Of a stretch of DNA of 64,000 bases, positions 44,066-53,644 are shown piece by piece. The position numbers were made by a program, and so were the translations under genes. This DNA is from Candidatus Baldrarchaeota archaeon (GTDB lineage Archaea; Asgardarchaeota; Baldrarchaeia; Baldrarchaeales; DXJG01). A model generated the notes under the pieces. That model made no database searches. It saw only the letters and a program-made list of their open reading frames with translations, and was not told the origin of the DNA. Within the stretch, counting starts at the first letter, position 1. Every line of letters begins with the position of its first letter. Where the stretch lies: contig DXJG01000002.1 of assembly GCA_019056805.1 (NCBI GenBank), forward strand, positions 39,855 through 103,854. Direction: 5' to 3'.

Positions 44066-45028
44066 ATGAGAAAATGGCCACTATTACTAATATTTATTAT
44101 ATTGTTGACATCTTTTACCCCCTTATCGATAAACGAAACCATCAGCAGTTACTCAGATTCATCAGAGAATATTTTCCATTTCAGCCGCAAAACATCCGCG
44201 GAACTTGAGAACATCCTTTACTCACCAAAAGTTTCCGATGACGAAAAAATCTCAGTAATACTAGTAGCGAAACGGAGTCTCAGTGCAAGCGAATACGATG
44301 AACTTGCAAATGTGTGTGAAATTTTAGCCAATACTAGCAGAGTTTTTGTAATAAGAACATTCAAAAACGACATTACACGTATAGCATCTCTCCCATTTAC
44401 ACTTTACTTAGATTCAGGGCTTAAAACCGCCGAACCTCATCTAATGGATACTTCCATTACAACGCGCACAAACTACGCATATTATGTGAAAGATGTTTCT
44501 AACCAAAATGTAACTGGCAAAGGAATCAAAATAGGAATTATCGATACAGGAATAGACTGGAGACATCCATTCTTCTATTATGATGATGGACTGACTTGGG
44601 AGGTTATAAACGAAACCTTTGCTATGCTACCAAACGGGACTCTATGTAATTATTCCTTTATAGACGTTGTAACTGTTCAGCCAGCTGCTCAGGGAGCTCC
44701 ATCAGGAGATCTTGTAATACCAGTTCCCGATGGAGTGTTCAATATAGGCTATGAATACCTTTACCTAGATCTCGATAATGACAGCAAACCCGATGTAGAT
44801 CCCGACAATCCTCAGAGGATAGAATATGGAATCTTAATAGACTCTGATGGGAATGGTATCCCGACAGCAGGTGATTTTATTAAAATGTTACGAACACCAA
44901 AAATCAAGAAGATCCTTGATCAAAGATCATATCCCTACACCGTATATATTAGTGGAGTAAACCTATCACAATTTGATCCTGTAGATTCTTCCGGAGGGGG
45001 GGGCATGGTGCTCACGTCGCAGGTATAA
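44066..45028 (+). CDS. Subtilisin-like S8 protease, N-terminal part (frameshifted)
   Basis: 320 residues. Signal peptide (MRKWPLLLIFIILLTSFTPL), an inhibitor-like propeptide, then KIGIIDTGIDWRHPF with the catalytic Asp near residue 160. Acidic Ca-binding-like segments follow (DLDNDSKPDVDPDN, DSDGNGIPTAGD). The frame runs into a G8 run at 44996-45003 and stops at 45028 after a nonsense tail (MVLTSQV). The rest of the protease continues in the -1 frame starting HGAHVAG at 45004. The gene is thus split by a -1 shift; adding one G or removing two would repair it. It may be a sequencing error, phase variation, recoding or a young pseudogene. Confidence 0.88.
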   Translation: MRKWPLLLIFIILLTSFTPLSINETISSYSDSSENIFHFSRKTSAELENILYSPKVSDDEKISVILVAKRSLSASEYDELANVCEILANTSRVFVIRTFKNDITRIASLPFTLYLDSGLKTAEPHLMDTSITTRTNYAYYVKDVSNQNVTGKGIKIGIIDTGIDWRHPFFYYDDGLTWEVINETFAMLPNGTLCNYSFIDVVTVQPAAQGAPSGDLVIPVPDGVFNIGYEYLYLDLDNDSKPDVDPDNPQRIEYGILIDSDGNGIPTAGDFIKMLRTPKIKKILDQRSYPYTVYISGVNLSQFDPVDSSGGGGMVLTSQV

Positions 45029-47703
45029 TTCTAGGAGGTCATAGTTTAATGAAGATACATGGAGTAGCACCTGACGCGGAAATTTACGTTGTTGCTAACG
45101 GGGGATATTTCACATCTGAAAACGTTATCTACGGAATGACATGGCTTGCACAAGAGAACGTTAGCGTAATAAATATGAGTTTTGGCGGAACAATGGGATA
45201 CTTAGATGGTTCAGATCCATGGGATATAGCAATAAATGATTTATTCAAACAGGGAATTATATCGATTGTATCCGCTGGGAATGACGGTAATAAAAACCAT
45301 CATATCGAAGTAGAAATACCAGCATTAAGTAACGTAAATTTAACGTTTAATGTTCATGACTTAAACATATATCTAAATATTCTATGGAGAGAACCTTGGA
45401 GTAACCTAGAATTCTACATAATTTCACCATATGGAAATGAATACAATCTAGGATCTTTTACAAATCCCTTATTTGTAGACATTCCAGGAGTAAACATTTC
45501 TTGTACAAGCTCTATGTCACCCAGATACACCCGTCAATTCCTAATAAGCATATATAACCTTACACCTCTAGACGGAGCTATATGGACACTAAAGATCCGC
45601 AATCCGACAAACAAGATGCAGAAAATAAATGGTTACCTCTTGTGGTCAACCTCTAACACATGGAATCCGCCATACCTAAGTAAAGAGCACACAATTACCT
45701 CTCCAGCTACGGCAGACTCAGCAATAGCGGTTGGAGCATTAACTAAAGATGGTTGGTTAACGTCTTACAGCAGTATAGGACCAAGAATTGACGGAGTTAA
45801 TAAGCCAGAAATTTGTGCACCAGGTGGACACTATGACCTAGGATATGATAACCCCTATATTCTCTCAGTTGACGGCGATGTGTCCAACGGTCAGCCTCCA
45901 TATACCCATGGACATGGATATTATACGTATATGTGTGGAACAAGTATGGCAGCTCCCCACATCACGGGTTTTGTAGCACTTCTTCTACAGGATAACCCAA
46001 ATCTATCACCAACGGAGATTAGAGAGTTACTATTTCTATCTACAGGATATACACATTTCCTACCTCACACTGTGTATCCCATGCCTGATGATACCGTAGG
46101 CTACGGTGGATTCGGATACATGAATATTCCACAGCTACAAACTGACGGAATTAATGGACCAGGACCTGTTTATGTTACCTCATGGTACCCATCTGGTTTT
46201 TCCATCGCTTATAATAATTGGCTCTCTGGTAGTCGAGGTATCATTGTTGACGGTGACGACAATGACTGGTTAATATACTATCCAGTAATAATACATAATG
46301 ATTCAAGATGGTACGAAGAATATAGTTTCAAGTTATATTCATGGCATGAAAATGAGTCGCATATCTTCTTCTACATGAAATTTAGAGTAAACTATGTTCC
46401 CGTTGGATATATGATTAATGTTTATATTGGCAGGGAAAGACCAGGCTTCATGGGTGTTGTGGATTATTATTTACCTGAATGGAAACTTTCCTACAACACT
46501 TCCTCTGGAATATCTCAGTTAGAGTTGTGGAATAATCAAACAAATCAGTATGGGGTAATGCCAGCTGGCGGATTTTTCGGGGTAAGCACAGGATTTTCAT
46601 CGATAGATGGTAACTGGCTTATAGAATTCTATGTTCGAAAAGATTATATTGAAATGCAAAGCTTAAGCGAAGCAATAATATATTTTGCAGTATATGACAT
46701 AAACTACGCGGCTCTCTTAAACAACAATGACCCTTACAATAGACCTGGAGCTTCATTCTATGCATCTATAGATCAAACACCCGTAGCTAGTTATGTAAAC
46801 ACAACATATGTTAGTAATAGTCATGGAATGTATATAGATATAGTAACATCGCTTAATGACTACTGGGGCAATGTAAGCAGAGTTCTACTTATGAGCTACT
46901 CACCCAGCGGAACTTCTACAATCATATATATGGAATATAATTCTAACACTAATCTCTGGGAAGCTAGTTATAGCATCACCCCAGCAAATCAAAGCATAGG
47001 CGAGTTTAAGAACATATTGATAATTTACGACGAATTAGGAGCGAAAACAACAATAAATTCACCGCCAACAGTCATGTATACGTTAATTGACAATGTTGCA
47101 CCTCTAATATCACTTGAAATACCAATGTACGCTACTGGAACGATTCAAATCAACTGGACCGTAAATGAGGAAAATCTCAAGAATTTAACATTGTATATCG
47201 ACTCTGACAAATACGATGTCCTCGGAACTAACATCTTCACTTGGGATACAACACAATACGACGATGGAAACCATATAATCAGATTATATGCTCAAGATGC
47301 TGGCGGACTTGAAAGCGAAGTTATAGGAAATGTTATTGTTGATAATACACCTCCAGCAATAATCATAATTTCTCCGATTAACAACACAAGAATAAGTGAG
47401 GATTCAATAGAGGTAACTTGGCAAGCCTTTGACAATGTAAAAGTAGATCATTTCGATATCTACCTGGATGGAGTATTAATAATGCAAAATGTTTCAGCAA
47501 GTCAAAGAAGCGCTACTATAACCGAATTATCACAAGGAACACACGTATTAAAGATAAAAGTGTACGACGAAGTTGGAAATTACTCAGAAGCGACACTTAT
47601 ATTCACATACAAACCACCGACAATAATGTATATAGTAGCAGCAACCCTCATAATAGGATGCGCCGTTGCAGTAATTCTAATCAAAAGAAGAAAAACCACT
47701 TAA
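45004..47703 (+). CDS. Subtilisin-like S8 protease, catalytic and C-terminal part (frameshifted)
   Basis: Continues the upstream ORF; the track begins later, at ATG 45049. HGAHVAGIILGG carries the catalytic His, SAGNDG the oxyanion Asn and CGTSMAAPHITG the catalytic Ser. About 120 beta-rich residues inserted between the Asn and Ser motifs recall a P-domain (ending WTLKIRNPT). After the protease come a large beta-rich region and two Ig-like repeats (DNVAPLISLEIP..., DNTPPAIIIISP...). A C-terminal membrane anchor with a basic tail (IVAATLIIGCAVAVILIKRR) ends the protein. Together with the N-terminal part it is an about 1210-residue cell-surface protease, perhaps for peptide scavenging. Confidence 0.9.
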   Translation, partial: HGAHVAGIILGGHSLMKIHGVAPDAEIYVVANGGYFTSENVIYGMTWLAQENVSVINMSFGGTMGYLDGSDPWDIAINDLFKQGIISIVSAGNDGNKNHHIEVEIPALSNVNLTFNVHDLNIYLNILWREPWSNLEFYIISPYGNEYNLGSFTNPLFVDIPGVNISCTSSMSPRYTRQFLISIYNLTPLDGAIWTLKIRNPTNKMQKINGYLLWSTSNTWNPPYLSKEHTITSPATADSAIAVGALTKDGWLTSYSSIGPRIDGVNKPEICAPGGHYDLGYDNPYILSVDGDVSNGQPPYTHGHGYYTYMCGTSMAAPHITGFVALLLQDNPNLSPTEIRELLFLSTGYTHFLPHTVYPMPDDTVGYGGFGYMNIPQLQTDGINGPGPVYVTSWYPSGFSIAYNNWLSGSRGIIVDGDDNDWLIYYPVIIHNDSRWYEEYSFKLYSWHENESHIFFYMKFRVNYVPVGYMINVYIGRERPGFMGVVDYYLPEWKLSYNTSSGISQLELWNNQTNQYGVMPAGGFFGVSTGFSSIDGNWLIEFYVRKDYIEMQSLSEAIIYFAVYDINYAALLNNNDPYNRPGASFYASIDQTPVASYVNTTYVSNSHGMYIDIVTSLNDYWGNVSRVLLMSYSPSGTSTIIYMEYNSNTNLWEASYSITPANQSIGEFKNILIIYDELGAKTTINSPPTVMYTLIDNVAPLISLEIPMYATGTIQINWTVNEENLKNLTLYIDSDKYDVLGTNIFTWDTTQYDDGNHIIRLYAQDAGGLESEVIGNVIVDNTPPAIIIISPINNTRISEDSIEVTWQAFDNVKVDHFDIYLDGVLIMQNVSASQRSATITELSQGTHVLKIKVYDEVGNYSEATLIFTYKPPTIMYIVAATLIIGCAVAVILIKRRKTT

Positions 47704-47708
47704 ATACC

Positions 47709-47729
47709 TATCATTTTATTTTTATGATA
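47709..47729. terminator. Candidate bidirectional terminator
   Basis: TATCAT-tttattttt-ATGATA is a 6-bp hairpin with a T-rich loop between the convergent subtilase and pyrK genes. T-rich tracts are typical archaeal termination signals. Confidence 0.4.
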
Positions 47730-47740
47730 AAACTAAAGTT

Positions 47741-48559
47741 CTAAATATTAAAGTTAATAGGTAGACCAGAGGATGATCTTTTAAAAACACCAAATTCATC
47801 TCTTATTCTTCTCAACATCTCACTGTTAAATACGGGGCCGTCCTTACAAACCAAATATTCACCAATACAACAACTACCACAAAGTCCCATACCACATTTC
47901 ATATATCTCTCCAAACAAGCCTGAACTTCAACCCCTCTTTCCTCAGCTTTATCAAAAATTTTCCTCATCATTACTTCGGGACCACACATGTAAATGCAGT
48001 CAAATTTTCTTTCTTCTAATAACTTGACAGCAATATCAGAAGCTAAACCTTTTAGACCAGCGGAACCATCATCGGTAACAATCATAAGAGAGTCGCGATT
48101 ATTATTCAGGATGTTAGAGATTCTATCGACAAATAAAAGCATTTTCGAAGTTCTGGCAGCCAAAATAACGGTAATACTATCAGAAACACGCGAAAGTTCA
48201 ACTATTAAAGGATAAAGAGGTGCTATACCTATCCCTCCGCCGACAATAAGAACGTTTCCGTTAGAAAGAGAAAACCCATTTCCAAGTGGACCTCTAATTC
48301 CAATTCTATCACCAACAGTTAAACCATGTAATGCAGCAGTAGCGTCACCAACCTTTTTCACGGTAATTCCTAATTCATTTTCGCTAATAAAAGAAACACT
48401 CATAGGAATCTCATCAACATCAGGGATCCATATCATAAAAAACTGTCCAGCCTTAGGTTTTTTTAGGTCTTTTCGATCAAAAAATATACTCTTTACATCA
48501 TAAGTCTCTTCTACAATTTTTTTAACTTCAACAACTTTTAGGCAATCCACTTCTATCAC
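47741..48559 (-). CDS. pyrK: Dihydroorotate dehydrogenase electron transfer subunit PyrK
   Basis: 272 residues. FAD-binding barrel (KPKAGQFFMIWIPDVDEIPMS), NAD-binding GGGIGIAPLYPLIVEL and MCGPEVMM, then a C-terminal 2Fe-2S cluster in MKCGMGLCGSC...CKDGPVF. It carries electrons from PyrD to NAD or another acceptor. It follows pyrD with no gap; the track GTG (48559) overlaps the AGGTG RBS, and GTG 48550, 6 bases later, is equally plausible. It is paralogous to HydG at 12068, but next to pyrD its role is clear. Confidence 0.93.
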   Translation of the reverse strand: MIEVDCLKVVEVKKIVEETYDVKSIFFDRKDLKKPKAGQFFMIWIPDVDEIPMSVSFISENELGITVKKVGDATAALHGLTVGDRIGIRGPLGNGFSLSNGNVLIVGGGIGIAPLYPLIVELSRVSDSITVILAARTSKMLLFVDRISNILNNNRDSLMIVTDDGSAGLKGLASDIAVKLLEERKFDCIYMCGPEVMMRKIFDKAEERGVEVQACLERYMKCGMGLCGSCCIGEYLVCKDGPVFNSEMLRRIRDEFGVFKRSSSGLPINFNI

Positions 48560-49462
48560 CTAAACCTTATGAGCCAAACCTACGATGTCACTAATTCTCT
48601 TATACCCGCTTTTTTCTAAAAAATCTTCTAATCCTTTTGTGATTTCTCTAAAAATTGATAATCCTTTCGCTATACCACTACCAATTTGTACAGCAGAAGC
48701 ACCTGCCATAAAAAACTCAACAGCGTCTTGCCACTTACAAATCCCACCAACCCCCACAATGGGTACATTAACAGCCCTATAAATCTCGTAAACACATCTA
48801 ACGGCAATAGGTTTGATAGCAGGACCAGACAGACCCCCAAAAACATTATTCAAAACCGGTTTCCCAATTTCAATATTTATATACATCGCTTTAACCGTAT
48901 TAATTGCTGTAATAGCATCGGCGCCTGCATCAACAGCAACCTTAGCAATTTCCGTAATATCAGTAACATTAGGCGTCAATTTAACAAAAACAGGTATATT
49001 AACTGCACCCTTCACAGCCTTAACAATCTGATATGTCAATTCTGGACTTTGACCGATTAAGCCAGCCCTAGCATGAGGACAGGAAACATTCAACTCTAAA
49101 GCATCGATACCAGCCTTTTCCAGTTTTAAAGCAACTTCAACAAACTCCTCAACCTGTTCTCCAACGACACTTCCAATAACAGGCGCCCCTCCTTCCTTTG
49201 CAATTGCTACTTCTTTCACAAAATAATCTACACCAGGATTAGGCAGTCCCATAGCATTAATAAAACCACAATCAACTTTAACAATCGTAGGATTAAGGTA
49301 ACCAGATCTTGGATGAAGACTAATAGACTTGGTGACAACAGCTCCAGCTCCAGCCATAGCCACTTTCCTCAAAAGCTTCCCGCTAATCCCAAGAACTCCT
49401 GAAGCTAACATCGTAGGATTTCTAAGGTGAATTCCAGCAATATCAACTGAAAGACTAACCAT
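48560..49462 (-). CDS. pyrD: Dihydroorotate dehydrogenase (class 1B) catalytic subunit
   Basis: About 300 residues, TIM barrel. MLASGVLGISGKLLRKVA and VVTKSISLHPRSGYLNP bind FMN, LELNVSCPHARAGLIGQ holds the class 1 active-site cysteine, and GVGGICKWQDAVEFFMAGASAVQIGSG binds FMN phosphate. It oxidises dihydroorotate to orotate in pyrimidine synthesis. ATG 49462 is preferred over GTG 49474, which is part of the GGTGG RBS. pyrK follows immediately. Confidence 0.95.
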   Translation of the reverse strand: MVSLSVDIAGIHLRNPTMLASGVLGISGKLLRKVAMAGAGAVVTKSISLHPRSGYLNPTIVKVDCGFINAMGLPNPGVDYFVKEVAIAKEGGAPVIGSVVGEQVEEFVEVALKLEKAGIDALELNVSCPHARAGLIGQSPELTYQIVKAVKGAVNIPVFVKLTPNVTDITEIAKVAVDAGADAITAINTVKAMYINIEIGKPVLNNVFGGLSGPAIKPIAVRCVYEIYRAVNVPIVGVGGICKWQDAVEFFMAGASAVQIGSGIAKGLSIFREITKGLEDFLEKSGYKRISDIVGLAHKV

Positions 49463-49474
49463 AACTAAATCCAC

Positions 49475-50045
49475 CGTCTTTTCATTCTCTTCATATTATA
49501 ACTTGAATATAAGTCAATAACTTTCCGTTTATTAAGTTAGGTTCATTGTAATTAGAAACCTATTCTACATGTATCACCTAATAGAAGCTTACGTTCACCC
49601 ACTACATGTATCCCTAAAATCAAAAATGCTACTGAGACATGGACTTACTAATATTTTGCGCATAAGAAAAGAGTGATGATAGTATAATGGTTCTAAAATT
49701 AACATTATAAAAACTTGAGAGTAGAATGACGAAAACATACTAAATGAATCATTTGGTTCAATTCCCTTGTTGTTTTCCTTCATAAAATAAACAAAACAAC
49801 TACTTTAGGTAGTAATTGGATCCCGCTATTCTTAAATAGTTGAATTTGAAATTTAAAGTTAGAAAGATTGAAAGTATTCTTCGCCCAAAGTAAGCGGAGA
49901 ACATAATCATAATTTAATCTCTTGAATAAATGAAAACATAATAAGGACAAATGTTGTCGGTCCAGGTAATAAGCAATAATTTATCAGTTCCAATATATAG
50001 ATTAGAAAATACTGAGAGTAACCGATGATGCTGGGAGGGTGACAT
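49475..50045. other. Intergenic region, nothing recognised
   Basis: About 570 AT-rich bases between divergent pyrD and nop5. A box-C-like GTGATGA near 49672 has no matching box D (CTGA) at a suitable distance, so no sRNA is called. No convincing ORF. The nop5 RBS (GGAGGG) lies at the end. Confidence 0.5.
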
Positions 50046-51284
50046 TTGAAAAAAATACACATAATAGAAACCATATTGGGTATAATAGCAGCAGATGAGC
50101 AGGGAAATGTATTAGAAAAAGAACTATTCGAGAAAAACCCGGAAGAGATAGCAGAGAAAATATACAAATTGCAACGAGGAGAAGTAATACCTGAACTTCA
50201 ACGCATTATTCAAAAAACAAAAGACGCTGAAGAAATAATAGTAGAAGACGACTCCCTCGTAAAATCGCTAAAAGATATATGTTCAACAAAAATAACTGTT
50301 GAAAAACCAAGTACAATAGCTCAGCAAATAAGAGCACAAATTCCCGAATTAGCCCAACAATATGATTACATAAAAACACTTCAAGAATATATACAGCTAA
50401 CTCGACAAATAGCTACCTATCTAACAAGGAGAAAAATCAGAACAGCAGCTGAAAAAAGAGATCAACTCATAGCACAAGCAATAGAAACAATTGATGATAT
50501 CGATAAAACTGTAAATCTTTTCGCTTCAAGAATACGTGAATGGTACGGATTACATTTCCCAGAACTAAACAAACTAGTAGAAGAACATAGAACTTACATG
50601 AGACTGGTATCTGAATTAGGGTTAAGAAAAAATTATACAAAAGAAAAACTACAAAAAATGGGATTTCCATCTGAAAGAATTAAAGAACTCGAAGAAGCAG
50701 CAAAAACTTCCATGGGCGCAAACATAGCAGAAGAAGATATGCAACCCATACAAAAGTTTGCAGATATAACACTAACCCTGTACAGATTAAGGAAAGAATT
50801 AGAAGAGTACATTGATGAATCTATGAAAGAAACAGCACCAAACATAAGAGGACTAGTAGGATCGTTACTAGGAGCAAGATTAATCAGCTTAGCAGGATCA
50901 TTGGAAGAACTAGCCAGAATGCCAGCATCAACAATTCAAGTACTCGGCGCAGAAAAAGCCCTTTTCCGTGCACTACGAACAGGTGCAAGACCACCAAAAC
51001 ACGGAGTTCTTTTCCAATTCCCCGCGATCCACGGTTCCCCTAGATGGCAACGAGGAAAAATAGCCCGTGCAGTTGCTGGAAAACTAGCAATCGCCGCAAG
51101 AATTGACGCTTTTTCCGGGGAATATATGGCAGACGAACTAAGAGCAGATCTCGAAAGACGTATTGAAGAAATAAAGAAGAAATATCCAAAGCCTCCGAAG
51201 AGAAAAAAGCCAGAAAAAGTTAAAAAAATAAAATTGCACAAAAAAGGAAAGAGAAAAAGAAGAAAAGAAAAGAGGGAAAAATAA
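50046..51284 (+). CDS. nop5: Nop5 (Nop56/58) core protein of box C/D RNP
   Basis: 412 residues. N-terminal domain, coiled-coil region (LNKLVEEHRTYMRLV), then the Nop domain with APNIRGLVGSLLGARLISLAGSLEELARMPASTIQVLGAEKALFRAL and the HGVLFQFPAIHGSPRWQRGKIARAVAGKLAIAARIDAF block. A very lysine-rich tail (KKYPKPPKRKKPEKVKKIK) ends it. It scaffolds L7Ae, guide RNA and fibrillarin for 2'-O-methylation. TTG start, 7 bases after GGAGG. Fibrillarin follows after one base. Confidence 0.97.
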   Translation: MKKIHIIETILGIIAADEQGNVLEKELFEKNPEEIAEKIYKLQRGEVIPELQRIIQKTKDAEEIIVEDDSLVKSLKDICSTKITVEKPSTIAQQIRAQIPELAQQYDYIKTLQEYIQLTRQIATYLTRRKIRTAAEKRDQLIAQAIETIDDIDKTVNLFASRIREWYGLHFPELNKLVEEHRTYMRLVSELGLRKNYTKEKLQKMGFPSERIKELEEAAKTSMGANIAEEDMQPIQKFADITLTLYRLRKELEEYIDESMKETAPNIRGLVGSLLGARLISLAGSLEELARMPASTIQVLGAEKALFRALRTGARPPKHGVLFQFPAIHGSPRWQRGKIARAVAGKLAIAARIDAFSGEYMADELRADLERRIEEIKKKYPKPPKRKKPEKVKKIKLHKKGKRKRRKEKREK

Positions 51285-51285
51285 T

Positions 51286-51984
51286 ATGAGTGCAAAAGTT
51301 GAACTTCATGAAAAATTTGAAAATATTTACTGGGCAATTTTTGAAGACACGGGAGAAAAAAAGTTAGCAACAAAGAATTTAGCACCCGGTTATGCGGTTT
51401 ATGGTGAACGTTTAATAAAATATAAAGGAGAAGAGTATCGTTTATGGGATCCATACAGATCAAAACTAGCAGCAGCAATACTTAGAGGAATAAATTTTGT
51501 TCCAATAAAAACGGGAGATCGTATCTTATATCTAGGAGCCGCTACTGGATCAACTAGTTCTCATTGTAGCGACATTGTAGGACCTAACGGCATTGTTTAT
51601 TGTGTAGAGTTCTCACCTCGAGTTTTAAGAGAACTAGTAGGTGTTACAGAACATCATAAAAATATGATACCCCTACTTGAAGATGCACGCTTCCCTTGGA
51701 AATACAGAATGTTAGTACCCCAGGTTGATGTTATTTATCAAGATGTCGCACAACCTGAACAAGCTAAGATATTAGCAGACAATGCTGAATTCTTCCTAAA
51801 ACCTAATGGTTGGGCCTTGTTAGCAATTAAGGCTCGAAGTGTTGATGTTACTGCAGAACCTTCCGAAGTCTATAAAAAGGAAATAGAAACATTAGAGAAA
51901 AGGAATTTTGAAATAAAAGATGTAGTACACTTAGAACCATTTGATAAGGCACATGCATTTCTTGTGATGCAATATAAACCATAA
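51286..51984 (+). CDS. flpA: Fibrillarin-like rRNA/tRNA 2'-O-methyltransferase
   Basis: 232 residues. YRLWDPYRSKLAAAILRG, the SAM-binding ILYLGAATGSTSSHCSDIVGPNGIVYCVEFSPR, and LLEDARFPWKYRMLVPQVDVIYQDVAQPEQA are the fibrillarin hallmarks. It is the catalytic subunit of box C/D RNPs and forms an operon with nop5. ATG is 2 bases after the nop5 stop. Confidence 0.97.
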   Translation: MSAKVELHEKFENIYWAIFEDTGEKKLATKNLAPGYAVYGERLIKYKGEEYRLWDPYRSKLAAAILRGINFVPIKTGDRILYLGAATGSTSSHCSDIVGPNGIVYCVEFSPRVLRELVGVTEHHKNMIPLLEDARFPWKYRMLVPQVDVIYQDVAQPEQAKILADNAEFFLKPNGWALLAIKARSVDVTAEPSEVYKKEIETLEKRNFEIKDVVHLEPFDKAHAFLVMQYKP

Positions 51985-51993
51985 GGAATTCTC

Positions 51994-52022
51994 ACTTTTC
52001 ATTTTTAATTCTTTTATTTTTA
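51994..52022 (+). terminator. T-rich terminator after fibrillarin
   Basis: Runs of T (CTTTTCATTTTTAATTCTTT continuing into TATTTTTA) directly follow the fibrillarin stop, as expected for archaeal intrinsic termination. Confidence 0.45.
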
Positions 52023-52110
52023 TTCAGCCCATAACATAACATCGTTCAGCGGACATGGAATTCGGTAAGCATATATAGTAGTTTAATTTGTCAAAAAGTA
52101 GGGTTGAAAT

Positions 52111-52590
52111 ATGAGCGAAGACAAATTTTTAAGAGTTATATGGAAGTATGAGATAGAAAGAATCAATGATCATTTGCCTAAGAAGACTAGATCCCTATCG
52201 AGTCTCTTAGAAGATGAAGATCCATATGTCATTTCTAGAGATGGTAGTAATTTTACCATAGATAAGGATGAGTTGAACTTTCTTGCTTCTTTTATACCCA
52301 AGGAGCTTCATGATTTTATTAGGCTTCCTATTGTTCTTATTCGTAGATTAGATCTGGGTAGAGGAGTTTTTACTATTAGTGGTGGAAAACTCGAGCGGTT
52401 CGTTATTCATAAACTTTTAAAGAATACAAACGCTTCATTTTCAGAATATAGAAACATAGAACTACCTCTATACATCTATTGGCCTCACGTTGTTGAATTA
52501 AGAAGAAGATTTAAAACCATTATTACAATCGGATTTGGAGTTTCTAAGAAAGATATGGATGACGCTAGAAGATTTCTTAGAGGTTATTGA
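52111..52590 (+). CDS. UPF0216 (DUF61) family protein
   Basis: 159 residues. EIERINDHLPKKTRSLSSLLEDEDPYVISRDGSNFTIDKDELNFLA and PKELHDFIRLPIVLIRRLDLGRGVFTISG match the archaeal UPF0216 family, whose function is unknown. ATG start with AGGGTTG upstream. The gene uses T- and G-ending codons more than its neighbours. Confidence 0.83.
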   Translation: MSEDKFLRVIWKYEIERINDHLPKKTRSLSSLLEDEDPYVISRDGSNFTIDKDELNFLASFIPKELHDFIRLPIVLIRRLDLGRGVFTISGGKLERFVIHKLLKNTNASFSEYRNIELPLYIYWPHVVELRRRFKTIITIGFGVSKKDMDDARRFLRGY

Positions 52591-52663
52591 TGCTTTATTG
52601 ATAGCGATTAGTTTTTAAGTCAGTTGTTTATCCTATTTTTTAGAAATCAAGAGGCAGTTATCC

Positions 52664-53629
52664 ATGCTCTCAGAGCGGTTAATGCTATTAGAACGTGTTA
52701 AGAAGGTATTTGAAGAAGCTGGTTTTGCTATTTCTATGTACTGCAAAATAAAATCCACATGTTTCGACCTTGTTGCTAGAAAAAACAGATGGCTTTTATT
52801 TGTTAAGGTGTTATATAATGTAGATAGCTTACAACAAGGCCATGCAAAAGAATTAAAAATCCTTTCTCTGATTTTCTCTGCATCTCCATTAGTTATCGGA
52901 GAGAAAAGCGGTCACACGGTATTAGAGGACGGAGTTGTTTACGAAAGATACGGCATACCCGTAATCAATATTAATTCACTTATTAATGCTCTAATCGAAG
53001 GCAGGTTTCCATTAATTCTTGCTAAAAGAGGAGGATTTTTTGTAAAAATAGATAATAAAACCTTGAGATCTAAAAGAATCAGAAAAAATCTTTCACTCGG
53101 CGTATTAGCTGAAATGATTGGGGTATCCAGAAAGACTATTTATGAATATGAAAGGGGTAGCATGGATGCTACAGTCGAAACTGCGCATAAACTAGAAAAT
53201 TTACTAAATGCGAAGTTAACACAACCAATAAACGTTTTTTCATGGAAAGTTGAGGATGTGGATCTTCTGGAAACTAAAGATGCTGAAAACGAATTAAAAG
53301 AAATTGTATGTGAATTATTATCCGAACTAGGTTTTGGTGTTATCCCTACCTTTAGATCACCTTTTGATGCTGTTGCAAAAACTCCTGAAGCTAGAATTAT
53401 TTTACTAACTGGAGTGGGATATCCGGGTGAAAGAGGTATAAGAAAAAGAATAAAGATTGTTAAGAGCGTATCTCAGATAATACGAAAGTACGCGGTCTTT
53501 GTTTTGGAGGGGAAACGTGTTTCTCCAAATATAGATGGAGTTCCTATATTAAAGACCAGTGAACTCAAAAGAATGGAAGAACCAGAGGAATTACTCAGTA
53601 CAATCATGAAAAGACAGGTAATTAATTAG
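52664..53629 (+). CDS. Archaeal HTH-type regulatory protein with N-terminal nuclease-like domain
   Basis: 321 residues. The first 120 residues look like a restriction-nuclease-like fold (ISMYCKIKSTCFDLVARKNRWLLFVKVL). An XRE-type helix-turn-helix follows (RIRKNLSLGVLAEMIGVSRKTIYEYERGSMDATVETAHKLENLL), and the C-terminal third repeats a similar nuclease-like pattern (SPFDAVAKTPEARIILLTG). This is the conserved archaeal family annotated as putative HTH-type regulator; targets are unknown. ATG preceded by GAGG with 9 bases. Confidence 0.82.
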   Translation: MLSERLMLLERVKKVFEEAGFAISMYCKIKSTCFDLVARKNRWLLFVKVLYNVDSLQQGHAKELKILSLIFSASPLVIGEKSGHTVLEDGVVYERYGIPVININSLINALIEGRFPLILAKRGGFFVKIDNKTLRSKRIRKNLSLGVLAEMIGVSRKTIYEYERGSMDATVETAHKLENLLNAKLTQPINVFSWKVEDVDLLETKDAENELKEIVCELLSELGFGVIPTFRSPFDAVAKTPEARIILLTGVGYPGERGIRKRIKIVKSVSQIIRKYAVFVLEGKRVSPNIDGVPILKTSELKRMEEPEELLSTIMKRQVIN

Positions 53630-53644
53630 AATACTATCTAAATG

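Noticed and set aside
45049-47703. Independent protease gene starting at ATG 45049
   Set aside because: It lacks the signal peptide, propeptide, catalytic Asp and His; these lie upstream across a G8 frameshift, so it is the second half of one gene.
49665-49760. Box C/D sRNA starting at GTGATGA near 49672
   Set aside because: A box-C-like heptamer is present but no CTGA box D or terminal stem lies at the required distance.
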